Numbered from the stretch's first letter, positions 23,344 through 33,121 are shown. The stretch: DNA of 60,483 nt from Lachnospiraceae bacterium UBA3689 (GCA_002371465.1 DFIU01000017.1:1-60483); one strand, 5' to 3'. Notes: generated by a model from the sequence alone, not told the origin. Program-made: numbers and translations.

Positions 23344-25212
23344 ATGCTGGAGAAGATCAATCATACCGGTGATATAAAAAATATCGATCCGAAGGATTAT
23401 AGTGAGCTGGCGCATGAGATCCGCAGGTTCCTGATTGAAAAGATCAGTCAGACGGGAGGGCATCTGGCGAGCAATCTTGGGATTGTGGAGCTGACCATGG
23501 CCATGCACCTCGTCTTTGATTTTAACCGGGACAAGGTTGTCTGGGATGTCGGTCATCAGTCCTATGTCCACAAGATTCTGACCGGGAGAAAGGATCAGTT
23601 TGATACCCTGCGTCAGTTTCAGGGACTGGCGGGTTTTCCCAAGCGGGCGGAGAGCAGGACGGACTGCTTCGACACCGGGCACAGCTCGGCAAGCGTCTCC
23701 GCAGGACTGGGACTGGCCTATGCCAGGGATTTAAAGGGCGAGGATTACTCCGTCATATCCGTGATCGGAGACGGCGCCGCGACGGGGGGGATGTTCTTTG
23801 AAGCCCTCAACAACGCGGGGAAAATGAAGACCAACTTTATGATCGTTCTGAACGACAATGAGATGTCCATCGCGCCCAATGTGAGCGGAATGGCCTGCTA
23901 CCTCTCTTCGCTCAGAACGGCGACTTCCTATAATGATCTGAAGGACCAGGTCAAGAAAAAGCTGACCCGCTTTCCCAAGCTGGGAGAGCCTTTAGTGCAG
24001 AGCATCGGGTCGATGAAGGACAGCATCAAGCAGCTCTTTATCCCGGAGATGCTTTTTGAAAATCTTGGCATCACTTACCTAGGACCGATTGACGGTCACA
24101 ACATCCAGCAGCTGGTCCGGACTTTTTCGGAAGCCAGGCGGATGAAAAAGGCAGTACTGATTCATGTCGTGACCCGTAAGGGGAAGGGCTACCGTCCGGC
24201 GGAACGGATGCCGGATAAATTCCATGGGGTCGGTCCCTTTGATATCCGGACAGGAAAGCCCGAGTCGGAAAGCAAGGCTCCGACCTGGACGAATGTCTTT
24301 TCGGATACCCTGATTCGGGAGGCGGAAAAGTGTCCCAATCTGACGGCGATTACCGCCGCTATGCCGGATGGAACCGGGCTGACCAAGTTCGGACTGCGCT
24401 ATCCCAACCGCTATTTTGACGTCGGGATTGCCGAGGAACACGCTGTCACCTTCGCCGCCGGTCAGGCGGCGGGCGGACTGCTTCCAGTCGTGGCGATTTA
24501 TTCGTCTTTTTTGCAGAGGGCTTACGATCAGATTTTGCAGGATGTCTGTCTGCAGAATCTGCATGTGGTCTTTGCCGTCGACCGCGCGGGGCTGGTCGGC
24601 GCCGACGGGGCGACCCATCAGGGTCTCTTTGACTCTTCCTTCCTGGCGGAGATGCCCAATATGACGGTGATCGCGCCGAAAAATGGCAGGGAGCTGAAGG
24701 ATGCGCTTCACTGGGCGATCCACACCTGTCAGGGACCGGTGGCGGTCCGGTACGGCAGGGGCGCCTGCCCGGAGGATTTTCTGGAGATTGAAAAGGCGTT
24801 TTCGGATACGCGGGCGGAAAAACTGCTGCCCGGACGGGACGCTACCTTATTTGCAGTCGGGGCCATGAACGCGGCTGCAGCCAGGATCTGCGATATCCTG
24901 GAAGAGAAGTATGGAATCAGTATGAGACTGATCAATGCCCGCTTCATTAAGCCCATCGACGGCTGGTCACTGAAAAAGTACGCGCTCAGAGGTCCGATTG
25001 TGACCCTGGAGGAAAATGAACTGACCGGCGGGTATGGGGAGCGGGCGGCTGCCTTTTTAGCGGAGCATGTCCCGGAGGCAAGGATCAAAATGCTGGGAAT
25101 CCGCGACCGCTTTGTCGACCAGGGGTCGCCGGACCAGCTGCGGAAAATGCTGGGACTGGACCCGGAGGGGGCGGCTCTTGAGATCGCCCGGTGGCTGGAG
25201 AGCTTATCATGA
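23344..25212 (+). CDS. dxs: 1-deoxy-D-xylulose-5-phosphate synthase
   Basis: A 622-residue thiamine-diphosphate enzyme that condenses pyruvate with glyceraldehyde 3-phosphate, the first step of the MEP isoprenoid pathway. Motifs are DVGHQSYVHKILTGR, the cofactor motif VIGDGAATGGMFFEALNNAG, NDNEMSIAPNVSG, and in the transketolase-like middle domain VGIAEEHAVTFAAG. VDRAGLVGADGATHQG and the C-terminal VTLEENELTGGYG follow. The length is normal. GGAGTG precedes the ATG. The stop overlaps the start of the radical SAM gene (ATGA). Confidence 0.97.
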   Translation: MLEKINHTGDIKNIDPKDYSELAHEIRRFLIEKISQTGGHLASNLGIVELTMAMHLVFDFNRDKVVWDVGHQSYVHKILTGRKDQFDTLRQFQGLAGFPKRAESRTDCFDTGHSSASVSAGLGLAYARDLKGEDYSVISVIGDGAATGGMFFEALNNAGKMKTNFMIVLNDNEMSIAPNVSGMACYLSSLRTATSYNDLKDQVKKKLTRFPKLGEPLVQSIGSMKDSIKQLFIPEMLFENLGITYLGPIDGHNIQQLVRTFSEARRMKKAVLIHVVTRKGKGYRPAERMPDKFHGVGPFDIRTGKPESESKAPTWTNVFSDTLIREAEKCPNLTAITAAMPDGTGLTKFGLRYPNRYFDVGIAEEHAVTFAAGQAAGGLLPVVAIYSSFLQRAYDQILQDVCLQNLHVVFAVDRAGLVGADGATHQGLFDSSFLAEMPNMTVIAPKNGRELKDALHWAIHTCQGPVAVRYGRGACPEDFLEIEKAFSDTRAEKLLPGRDATLFAVGAMNAAAARICDILEEKYGISMRLINARFIKPIDGWSLKKYALRGPIVTLEENELTGGYGERAAAFLAEHVPEARIKMLGIRDRFVDQGSPDQLRKMLGLDPEGAALEIARWLESLS

Positions 25213-27059
25213 CAGAAGGATTTTTACCAATTTGCAGACAGGACATGCTGGATGCGGGGCTGGAGCAGCTCGATTTTGTCTATGTCTGCGGCGATGCATA
25301 CGTCGATCATCCGAGCTTTGGAAGCGCGATCATCAGCAGAGTTCTTACGGCGCACGGATATTCGGTTGGCTTTATCTGTCAGCCGGATTGGAAGGACCCG
25401 AAGAGCGTCTGCGAGTACGGGGAGCCAAGGCTCGGTTTTCTTGTGTCGTCGGGCAATATGGATTCCATGGTCAACCACTATACGGTGGCGAAGAAGCGCC
25501 GGAAAAAGGATGCCTACAGTCCGGGCGGCGTCATGGGCAGGCGGCCGGACCGGGCGGTGACCGTCTACTGCAATTTGATCCGGCAGACCTACAAGCACGC
25601 TGCCATCATCATCGGTGGGATCGAAGCCTCCCTTAGGCGGATGGGTCACTACGACTACTGGTCGGACAGTGTGCGCCGGTCGATTTTGCTGGAATCCGGC
25701 GCGGATCTTATTTCCTATGGAATGGGAGAGAAGAGCATCGTTGAAATTGCGGACGCCCTGGCGAGCGGACTTGAGGCAAAGGATATCAGCTTTATAGACG
25801 GAACGGTCTACAAGACCCGCTATGAGGATGAGATCTACGACGCGGTCCGCCTGCCCGACTTTGAAGAGATCAAAAGAGATAAAAAAGCTTACGCCCGGAG
25901 CTTTTATTTGCAGTACACCAATACGGACCCCTTTACCGCCAAGCGGATATATGAGGCATACGACGGGAAAATGTTTGTCGTTCAGAACCCACCCGCCAAG
26001 CCCCTGACCCAGCTGGAAATGGACGACGTCTACGCCCTGCCCTATATGCGGGCTTGCCATCCCAGCTATCAAAAGGACGGCGGGATTCCGGCTCTGGGGG
26101 AGATCAAATTTTCCCTGACATCCAACCGGGGCTGCTTCGGAGAGTGCAACTTCTGCGCTCTCACCATGCATGAGGGCAGGATCGTGCAGGCGAGGAGCCA
26201 TGAGAGCATCGTGCGGGAGGCAAAAGAGATAACGAGCGATCCCGACTTTAAGGGCTATATCCACGACGTGGGCGGTCCGACCGCGGAATTCCGGATGCCC
26301 GCCTGCAAGAAGCAGTTAAGGAAGGGAGCCTGCAAGCACAAGCGGTGCCTGTGGCCCAAGCCCTGCCCCAATCTCGACGTCGATCACAGCGACTACCTGG
26401 CGCTTTTAAGAAAGCTCAGGAAGCTTCCCAAGGTCCGCAAGGTCTTTGTCCGGTCGGGCGTCCGCTTTGACTACCTGATGGCGGATCGGGACAAGACCTT
26501 TTTAAAGGAACTCTGCCAGTACCATGTCTCCGGGCAGCTGCGGGTCGCGCCGGAGCATCGGTCGGACCGGGTCCTGGCTCTCATGGGCAAGCCCTCCCAC
26601 GATGTCTATGATTCCTTTGTCCGGGAATTTGACAAGGTAAATGAGAAGTATCAGCTGAACCAGTTCGTCGTCCCCTACCTCATGTCTTCCCATCCGGGCA
26701 GTACGATGGAGGATGCCATTGAACTTGCCGTCTACCTCAACAAGCTGCATTTTACGCCGGAGCAAGTATCGGATTTTTATCCGACGCCGGGGACCGTTTC
26801 CACCTGCATGTACTACACCGGCCTTGATCCCATCACCATGAAGCCCGTGTTTGTGGAGCGAAATCCCCACGAAAAAGCCATGCAGCGGGCGCTGATCCAG
26901 TTCCGCGATCCCGACAACTACGATCTGGTCAAGGCTGCCCTTCTGGAAGCGGGCAGGGAGGACCTGATCGGCTATGGGGAAGCCTGCCTGATTCCGCCCC
27001 GAAAGCGGAAGTCAGGACCGGACAGGCGGAAACACGCCCGCCGGAAAGCCGGACGATAA
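25209..27059 (+). CDS. YgiQ family radical SAM protein
   Basis: A 616-residue enzyme. The N-terminal domain (DFVYVCGDAYVDHPSFG) and FSLTSNRGCFGECNFCALTM, which carries the CxxxCxxC cluster for a 4Fe-4S centre, mark the UPF0313/YgiQ family. AKEITSDPDFKGYIHDVGGPT and LRVAPEHRSD are also family motifs. A C-terminal cysteine-containing segment and a basic tail (RKRKSGPDRRKHARRKAGR) follow. The reaction of this family is not established. The start at 25209 overlaps the dxs stop by ATGA, so the two are coupled, as is often seen for unrelated neighbours in dense operons. Confidence 0.92.
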   Translation: MTEGFLPICRQDMLDAGLEQLDFVYVCGDAYVDHPSFGSAIISRVLTAHGYSVGFICQPDWKDPKSVCEYGEPRLGFLVSSGNMDSMVNHYTVAKKRRKKDAYSPGGVMGRRPDRAVTVYCNLIRQTYKHAAIIIGGIEASLRRMGHYDYWSDSVRRSILLESGADLISYGMGEKSIVEIADALASGLEAKDISFIDGTVYKTRYEDEIYDAVRLPDFEEIKRDKKAYARSFYLQYTNTDPFTAKRIYEAYDGKMFVVQNPPAKPLTQLEMDDVYALPYMRACHPSYQKDGGIPALGEIKFSLTSNRGCFGECNFCALTMHEGRIVQARSHESIVREAKEITSDPDFKGYIHDVGGPTAEFRMPACKKQLRKGACKHKRCLWPKPCPNLDVDHSDYLALLRKLRKLPKVRKVFVRSGVRFDYLMADRDKTFLKELCQYHVSGQLRVAPEHRSDRVLALMGKPSHDVYDSFVREFDKVNEKYQLNQFVVPYLMSSHPGSTMEDAIELAVYLNKLHFTPEQVSDFYPTPGTVSTCMYYTGLDPITMKPVFVERNPHEKAMQRALIQFRDPDNYDLVKAALLEAGREDLIGYGEACLIPPRKRKSGPDRRKHARRKAGR

Positions 27060-27189
27060 GAGCTGGAGAGAAGTCGGTCTGATTTTGCGGAGGAACCGGA
27101 AGCTGGTTTGGCAAGAACTTTGGCTGTTTGTAGTTCCTTGCGATGTAGAGAATTATAGGAACTTGTAGAATACCTTAGGGACGAGGCAC

Positions 27190-28029
27190 ATGTACCGAAT
27201 TCAAAATGACTATTTTAACCTGCGGAAAATTGCAGAGAGCGGACAGATCTTCCGTCTGAGAGAGAGCAGTCCGGGCAGCTGGACCTTAAATGCCGGTTCG
27301 GACCTCCTGAGGCTGACTGAGGCAAGCGACGGCAGCATTCTTGCGGACTGCCCGGATCAGGAATGGGAAGACCGCTGGCAGTCCTACTTCGATCTGGATG
27401 CCGATTATGGGGCATACGAAGCGTTGATTCCGGATCGGGACCCTTATCTCAAAGCCGCCTGGGACTACGGCAGGGGTATTCGTATCCTGCGGCAGGACCC
27501 CTGGGAGATGCTGATCACCTTTATCATTTCCCAAAGGAAGTCGATCCCGGCGATTACCCACTGTGTCGAAACGCTCTCCGCCCGCTTCGGAACGAGAATC
27601 GCTCACACCGGGGGACCCGAGGACTACGCCTTTCCGACGCCGGACCAGCTGGGAGCGGCAAGCGAAGCAGAGCTTCGGGAATGTGCCCTAGGTTATCGGG
27701 CGCCCTACCTTGCCCGCACAGCGGAACAGGTTGTCAGCGGCAGGTTTCCTCTTGAAGCCTTGAAGACGCGGTCAAAGGAGGAGCTGCCGGACAAAGAACT
27801 GCTGGACCTGCTCCTTACTCTTCCTGGGGTTGGGATCAAGGTCGCAAACTGCGTCCTGCTCTTTGGCTTTCACCGCCTCGCCTCCTTTCCCAGGGACGTC
27901 TGGATCAGGCGGGTCGAAGACGAGCATTACCGGGGGCATTTCCCGGAGCGGCGCTACCGGGGCTATGCCGGTGTGATGCAGCAATTTTTGTTCTATTACG
28001 GCAAGCGAAAGGAGCATGGGACTGCTTAA
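27190..28029 (+). CDS. 8-oxoguanine DNA glycosylase/lyase (OGG1-like)
   Basis: A 279-residue HhH-GPD repair enzyme. The helix-hairpin-helix reads LTLPGVGIKVANCVLLFGF with catalytic Lys217, and the catalytic Asp236 is in SFPRDVWIRR. The N-terminal domain (FNLRKIAESGQIFRLRE) matches the OGG_N fold and KSIPAITHCVETL lies in the glycosylase core. Both catalytic residues are present, so it should excise oxidised guanine and cut the strand by beta-elimination. The start is at ATG 27190 after GGGACGAGG. It stands 130 bases after the radical SAM gene. Confidence 0.9.
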   Translation: MYRIQNDYFNLRKIAESGQIFRLRESSPGSWTLNAGSDLLRLTEASDGSILADCPDQEWEDRWQSYFDLDADYGAYEALIPDRDPYLKAAWDYGRGIRILRQDPWEMLITFIISQRKSIPAITHCVETLSARFGTRIAHTGGPEDYAFPTPDQLGAASEAELRECALGYRAPYLARTAEQVVSGRFPLEALKTRSKEELPDKELLDLLLTLPGVGIKVANCVLLFGFHRLASFPRDVWIRRVEDEHYRGHFPERRYRGYAGVMQQFLFYYGKRKEHGTA

Positions 28030-28105
28030 AAAATTTCCTGGAAAGACTGAAATTCCTGATAAAACCCTATATGCAACAATTCTGTAACATATTTGCAACC
28101 AAAAT

Positions 28106-28134
28106 TTGACTTCTTGCAATATCAATGTTATAAT
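28106..28134 (+). promoter_or_regulatory. Promoter of the NlpC/P60 hydrolase gene
   Basis: TTGACT (28106-28111) and a consensus TATAAT (28129-28134) are separated by 17 bp, giving a leader of about 65 bases. This is one of the best matches to a housekeeping promoter in the window. Confidence 0.82.
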
Positions 28135-28205
28135 CTGCTGCATTGGTGGGATTTTTATTGCGGTAAAAGACCGGACAGAAAACAGGATTTTTAAGGAGAT
28201 TATCT

Positions 28206-29666
28206 ATGAAGAAAAGATTACTCAGCCTTCTGCTTGCAGCCGGAATGACGATTTCTCTGGCATTCCCGGCATACGCGGACGAAGAGAGTGACCTTAAGCA
28301 GCAGAAAGCCGCCGCAGAGGCTCAGCTGAACGCGGCGCAGGATTCCGTAAATGCCCTTGCAGCGCAGCAGCAGGCGATTCAGTCCCAGATCAGTGACTTG
28401 AATGCGGATATCGTGGATCTGATGGTGCAGATCGATGAAGCCCAGGCGGATATCGATACGACCCAGGCCCAGATCGATACGACCCAGGGCAAGATCGAGG
28501 AGACCGAGGATCAGATCGATGCCAAGGAAAATGAGATCCAGGACACCAAGAGAGAACTGAAGCAGGCGGAGACCGACCGGGATCAGCAGTATGAGGATAT
28601 GGCAAAGCGCGTCCAGTATTTCTATGAAAATGGAGGAAAGAACTGGGCGACCTCCCTGCTGGAATCAAAAGATATGACCTCGTTTTTCAATAAATCCACC
28701 TATGCGGACGAGCTGCAGACGACCGATCGTCAGGCTCAAAAGCAGCTGGAGGCGACCGTTGCTCAGGTCACCAAGCTGGAGGCGGATTTACAGGATCAAA
28801 AAGCCCAGTTGGTTTCGACCAAGGATCAGCTGAGCGAGCAGAAGAATCAGCTGAGTCAGCAAAAAGACCAGTTGAGCGCCCAGAAGGCGGCTCTCGATGA
28901 TCAGAACGCCGATCTGCAGAATCAGTTAAATGAGAAGAAGGCGGCGGACGCAAACTACAGCAGCCAGATCGCAACAGCCCGGTCCCAGGCGAAGCAGATC
29001 TCCAGTCTCATTCGTCAGCAGCAGGAACGCTTGAATCAGATCGAAGAGGAAAAGCGAGAGGCAGCAAGAAGGGCGGCTGAAGAGGCAGCCCGCCGGGAGG
29101 CGGCAAGACAGGAAGCGGCGCGTCAGGAGGCAGCCCGCCAGGAGGCGGCAAGACAGGAAGAGTCCAGTCGGGAAACTGCCCGCAGGGCAGCAGCTTCGGA
29201 AGAGAGCGTAAGCCGGTCAACCGAAAATGATGAGGATACGGCAGGTTCTTATTCGACAGGATCTTCTCAGGCGGAAGAGGTGGAAGAAGCGGCAGCCGCA
29301 CCTTCGGGCGGCGGATCGGGTTCTGCCATCGTATCCTATGCAGAGCAGTTCCTGGGTAATCCCTATGTCTGGGGCGGTTCTTCCCTGACCCATGGAGCGG
29401 ACTGTTCGCATTTTGTCTGGCTGGTGCTGCGGGATACCATCGGTTACAGCGGCGGCTATACGACATCAGGCGGCTGGGCATCCAGAGGAGAGCCGGTCAG
29501 TTCCCTTGCGGCGGCTCAGGCGGGGGACGTCATCGTCTACAGCGGTCATGTCGCGATCTATGACGGCAACGGTATGATCGTCGAAGCCAAGGGGTCTCGT
29601 TACGGAATCACTCATGACAGAAGAGCTGACTGTAAGTCGATCGTCGCGATCCGCAGATTTGTGTAA
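28206..29666 (+). CDS. Secreted coiled-coil NlpC/P60 peptidoglycan hydrolase (PcsB/CwlO-like)
   Basis: A 486-residue exported protein. The signal peptide MKKRLLSLLLAAGMTISLAF ends at PAYA-DEE near residue 27. A long coiled coil (about 28-290, rich in Gln, Asp and Ala) contains near repeats such as DTTQAQI DTTQGKI and SEQKNQL SQQKDQL SAQKAAL. An EAARQ repeat run follows at about 295-320, then a Ser/Glu linker. The C-terminal NlpC/P60 domain has Cys400 in GADCSHFVW and His448 in YSGHVAIYDG. Such proteins split septal or lateral wall peptides and are controlled through the coiled coil by FtsEX. AAGGAG precedes the start, and a terminator follows. Confidence 0.93.
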   Translation: MKKRLLSLLLAAGMTISLAFPAYADEESDLKQQKAAAEAQLNAAQDSVNALAAQQQAIQSQISDLNADIVDLMVQIDEAQADIDTTQAQIDTTQGKIEETEDQIDAKENEIQDTKRELKQAETDRDQQYEDMAKRVQYFYENGGKNWATSLLESKDMTSFFNKSTYADELQTTDRQAQKQLEATVAQVTKLEADLQDQKAQLVSTKDQLSEQKNQLSQQKDQLSAQKAALDDQNADLQNQLNEKKAADANYSSQIATARSQAKQISSLIRQQQERLNQIEEEKREAARRAAEEAARREAARQEAARQEAARQEAARQEESSRETARRAAASEESVSRSTENDEDTAGSYSTGSSQAEEVEEAAAAPSGGGSGSAIVSYAEQFLGNPYVWGGSSLTHGADCSHFVWLVLRDTIGYSGGYTTSGGWASRGEPVSSLAAAQAGDVIVYSGHVAIYDGNGMIVEAKGSRYGITHDRRADCKSIVAIRRFV

Positions 29667-29694
29667 GCTAAAATAAATGGATACGGATTGCAGG

Positions 29695-29727
29695 AGAGGA
29701 GTTCTGAAAGCGGAACTCCTCTTTTTG
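29695..29727 (+). terminator. Terminator after the NlpC/P60 gene
   Basis: AGAGGAGTTC (29695-29704) pairs perfectly over 10 bp with GAACTCCTCT (29713-29722) around an 8-nt loop, followed by TTTT. Confidence 0.9.
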
Positions 29728-29863
29728 ATTTACAGGTAAGCAAGCTCCTCTGCTTTTCTTTATACAGTTGTTATGGAACATATTGGTTGTTTGTAATCCT
29801 GCTCGATTGCTTTTTTGCTTTACAATGGAAAACCATGGGGATTCGTAGTAGAATACTAAAAAT

Positions 29864-29911
29864 CCGGTTTGCCGGAATAAAGATCTGAGAGTGGGGTATA
29901 GCGCAAACCGG
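29864..29911 (+). ncRNA. Possible structured leader before the methionine synthase operon
   Basis: CCGGTTTGC (29864-29872) pairs perfectly over 9 bp with GCAAACCGG (29903-29911), enclosing a purine-rich 30-nt loop that includes GATCTGAGAGTGGGGTATAG. It lies 70 bases before the first gene of the operon, and a possible -10 (TAGAAT, 29849-29854) lies just ahead. I do not recognise SAM, cobalamin or THF riboswitch consensus in it. A regulatory leader is inferred only from position and structure. Confidence 0.4.
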
Positions 29912-29980
29912 CTTCTGTGAAACTGTGATAGGAAAAGGTCGATTTGAGGATAAAAAGATGATAGGAAGGAGATCAGCCCA

Positions 29981-30628
29981 GTGGAAATCAATCGCTATGA
30001 AGTCTGCCGCTACCTGGGGATCAGGCAGGGAGAGCCGGATGCGCGGACCGGGGACCTGATCGATGAGTGCCAGGCAGAGCTTATGAAGGCAGCGACTCCC
30101 AGGATGGTCCATCGAACTTATCCCCTGACGATTCGAAAGGATGGCAGTCTTGACCTGACCTGCTTTCAGGTGAAGAGCAAAAATCTCAAAAAAAATCTGG
30201 AGGGCTGCGACCAGATCATCCTCTTTGCGGCGACGATCGGGGAGGCGGTTGACCGCCTGATCCGCCGCTACATGAAGACCCAGGTCAGCAAGGGGGTCGT
30301 CATGCAGGCTGTCTCCGCCGCTATGATTGAAGCTTACTGCAATGAAGTCAATCTGGATTTTAAACGAAAGGCTGCCCAAGAGGAATATTTTCTCCGGCCC
30401 CGCTTCAGTCCGGGTTACGGCGATTTCCCGCTTGAGTGCCAAAAAGAGATTGGAGAGGCTTTGAAAATGGAAAAGACCTGCGGCATTACCCTGACAGATT
30501 CCCTTCTGATGCTGCCGTCCAAATCCGTGACGGCTGTGATCGGCATGAGCAGACAGGAAATCAGCTGTCAGTTAGAAGGCTGTGAGGTTTGTAGCAAGCA
30601 AAATGATTGTCCCTACCGAAGGAGCTGA
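29981..30628 (+). CDS. Stand-alone methionine synthase reactivation-domain protein
   Basis: A 215-residue protein like the activation domain of cobalamin-dependent methionine synthase. It lies 3 bases before a MetH gene that lacks that domain. RPRFSPGYGDFPLECQKEI is the AdoMet-binding core of the domain (RxxPGYGDxP-like). ITLTDSLLMLPSKSVTAVIG and a cysteine-rich end (CQLEGCEVCSKQNDCPYR) follow. Its job is reductive methylation of inactive cob(II)alamin using AdoMet. GTG 29981 is the start, with AAGGAG (29966-29971) upstream. Confidence 0.88.
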   Translation: MEINRYEVCRYLGIRQGEPDARTGDLIDECQAELMKAATPRMVHRTYPLTIRKDGSLDLTCFQVKSKNLKKNLEGCDQIILFAATIGEAVDRLIRRYMKTQVSKGVVMQAVSAAMIEAYCNEVNLDFKRKAAQEEYFLRPRFSPGYGDFPLECQKEIGEALKMEKTCGITLTDSLLMLPSKSVTAVIGMSRQEISCQLEGCEVCSKQNDCPYRRS

Positions 30629-30631
30629 AAG

Positions 30632-33121
30632 ATGAGCGTACTGAACGATTTGAAAAACAGAGTCCTCCTCTTTGACGGGGGCTGCGGCAGTCTGCTGCAG
30701 GCAGCGGGTCTTAAGGCGGGAGAACTGCCGGAGACCTGGAATATTCTGCATCCGGATATCATCACCGGTATGCACCGGGACTACCTGGATGCGGGAGCGG
30801 ATATCATCAAGACCAACACCTTCGGCGCCAACTGCTTTAAATATAACGGTGTGACGAAGTACCAGCTGCCGGACATCATCGGGGCAGCATTTTCCTGCGC
30901 GAAAGAAGCGGTGGCAGCTGTCGGTCACGGCTATGTGGCGCTCGATATCGGACCGACAGGCAAGCTCCTAAAGCCCATGGGGGATCTGGGCTTTGAGGAT
31001 GCCGTCGAGACCTATGCAGAGGTCGTCCGGGAGGGCGTAAAATGCGGCGCTGACCTCATTTTGATTGAAACGATGAGTGACCTGTATGAACTGAAGGCTG
31101 CCGTCCTGGCGGCTAAGGAAAATTCCGATCTTCCGGTCTTTGCGACGGTAGTCTTTGACCGGGCGGGCAAACTGCTGACCGGGGGGACGCCGGAAGCGGC
31201 GGTAGCTCTGTTGGAGGGACTGGGGGCGGATGCCATCGGAACCAACTGTTCATTGGGTCCTGCCCAGATGATTCCTATGGTCAAGGATCTGGTCCGGTAC
31301 GCCTCTGTGCCGGTCGTAGTCAATCCCAATGCGGGTCTGCCCCGGTCGGAGGGAGGGAAGACGGTCTATGACGTGGGTCCCGAGGAATTTGCTCAAACCA
31401 TGGAGACCATCCTCGATCTGGGCGTGTCCGCGATCGGCGGCTGCTGCGGAACGACGCCCGCCTACATCCGGCTCTTAAAGGAGCTGACGGAGGGGAGGAA
31501 GGCGCCGGTCCTGACCGAAAAGCCGGAGACCATCGTGACCTCCTACGCGATCGCTCAGGAAATCGGAGACGATCCGGTCATCATCGGAGAGCGGATCAAT
31601 CCGACCGGCAAGAAAAAATTCAAGCAGGCGCTGGAAGCCCACGACATGGGCTATATCCTGAATCTGGGGCTGGACCAGCAAAAAAAAGGCGCCCACATCC
31701 TGGATGTCAATGTCGGTCTGCCCGGCATCGATGAGCGGGAGCGGATGGTCGAGACCGTGGAGGAACTGCAGAGCATCATCGAACTGCCCCTGCAGATCGA
31801 TACCTCCGATCCCGCTGCCATGGAGTCGGCGATGCGGATCTACAACGGCAAGCCCATGATCAATTCCGTCAGCGGCAAACAGGAGAGTATGGACGCGGTC
31901 TTCCCTCTTGCGGCAAAGTACGGCGGCGTGGTGGTCGCCCTGGCTCTTGATGAGCGGGGTATCCCGGAGAGCGCCGATGAGCGGATCGAGATTGCGGAAA
32001 AGATCTATCGGGAAGCGGCAAGATATGGAATCCCCAAGAAAGATATCGTCATCGACTGTCTCTGTCTGACGGTCAGTTCGGAGCCCCAGGGGGCGCTGAC
32101 GACTTTGGAGGCAGTGAGACGGATTCATGAAATGGGAGGCAGGACCATTCTGGGCGTGTCCAATATTTCCTTCGGTCTGCCGGAGCGGCCCGTCATCAAT
32201 TCCGCCTTCTATACCATGGCGCTTCAGGCGGGACTTAGCGCCGCCATTATCAACCCGAATTCGGATGTTATGATGCGGTCCTACTACGCCTACCGGGCGC
32301 TGACGGCAAGGGACCCGCAATGCGGCTCTTATATCGGGCATTTCAGCAATTATCGTCCGCCCCTGCCCAAGGGAGCGATCTGGGCGGAGGACGCCGCGTC
32401 CTTAAATTTAAAGGAGCTGTCCGATTCCGATAAGAAGGAAAAGAAAGAGCCGGCGGCCTCGGACCGGGAGATACTAAATCCAGACCCGGAAGGGCCCGGA
32501 GGCAGGCTGCTCCAAAGCGTCAGGAGCGGTCTTAAGGACCAGGCTGGTCAAGCTGCCGAAGCAGCACTAAAAGAAGAGGATGCCCTCGACATCATCAACC
32601 GTTACATGATTCCCGCTCTCGATCAGGTGGGAAAGGAGTTTGAAAACGGCAAGGTCTTTTTGCCCCAGCTTTTGATGAGCGCCGAGGCGGCAAAGGCGGC
32701 ATTTGACGTGATCAAGGACCATATGGCATCTTCCGGCGAGACGGCGGAAGGCAAGGGCAAGGTGATCCTTGCGACCGTGAAGGGGGATATCCACGATATC
32801 GGGAAAAATATCGTCAAGGTCCTGCTGGAAAATTACAGCTACGATGTGATTGACCTGGGGCGGGACGTGCCGCCGGAGACGATCGTCGAAAGAGCCATCG
32901 AGGACCACGTTCCGGTCGTCGGTCTGTCGGCTCTGATGACGACGACGGTTGCCAGCATGGAGGAGACCATACGCCAGCTGAGAAAATCTGCCCCCTGGGT
33001 CAAGATCTGTGTGGGCGGAGCGGTCATGACGCAGGACTATGCCGACCGGATCGGGGCGGATGGTTACTGCCGGGACGCTATGGCGACCGTGGAATTCGCC
33101 AAAAAAGTGATCGGAGCATAA
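30632..33121 (+). CDS. metH: Cobalamin-dependent methionine synthase without activation domain
   Basis: An 829-residue enzyme that transfers the methyl group of methyltetrahydrofolate to homocysteine. Module 1 binds homocysteine through zinc ligands Cys206, Cys271 and Cys272. Module 2, from about 310, binds folate (VIIGERINPTGKKKFKQAL, DVNVGLPG). A charged linker lies near 590-640. Module 3 is the cobalamin cap plus B12 domain with Asp719-His721-Gly724 (DIHDIGKNIV). The fourth, activation domain is missing and is supplied by the gene directly upstream. A hairpin terminator follows. Confidence 0.95.
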   Translation: MSVLNDLKNRVLLFDGGCGSLLQAAGLKAGELPETWNILHPDIITGMHRDYLDAGADIIKTNTFGANCFKYNGVTKYQLPDIIGAAFSCAKEAVAAVGHGYVALDIGPTGKLLKPMGDLGFEDAVETYAEVVREGVKCGADLILIETMSDLYELKAAVLAAKENSDLPVFATVVFDRAGKLLTGGTPEAAVALLEGLGADAIGTNCSLGPAQMIPMVKDLVRYASVPVVVNPNAGLPRSEGGKTVYDVGPEEFAQTMETILDLGVSAIGGCCGTTPAYIRLLKELTEGRKAPVLTEKPETIVTSYAIAQEIGDDPVIIGERINPTGKKKFKQALEAHDMGYILNLGLDQQKKGAHILDVNVGLPGIDERERMVETVEELQSIIELPLQIDTSDPAAMESAMRIYNGKPMINSVSGKQESMDAVFPLAAKYGGVVVALALDERGIPESADERIEIAEKIYREAARYGIPKKDIVIDCLCLTVSSEPQGALTTLEAVRRIHEMGGRTILGVSNISFGLPERPVINSAFYTMALQAGLSAAIINPNSDVMMRSYYAYRALTARDPQCGSYIGHFSNYRPPLPKGAIWAEDAASLNLKELSDSDKKEKKEPAASDREILNPDPEGPGGRLLQSVRSGLKDQAGQAAEAALKEEDALDIINRYMIPALDQVGKEFENGKVFLPQLLMSAEAAKAAFDVIKDHMASSGETAEGKGKVILATVKGDIHDIGKNIVKVLLENYSYDVIDLGRDVPPETIVERAIEDHVPVVGLSALMTTTVASMEETIRQLRKSAPWVKICVGGAVMTQDYADRIGADGYCRDAMATVEFAKKVIGA

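Noticed and set aside
29041..29170. The EAARQ repeats of the NlpC/P60 protein considered as a CRISPR-like or mobile repeat
   Set aside because: They are in-frame codon repeats within a coiled-coil linker, a common feature of this protein type.
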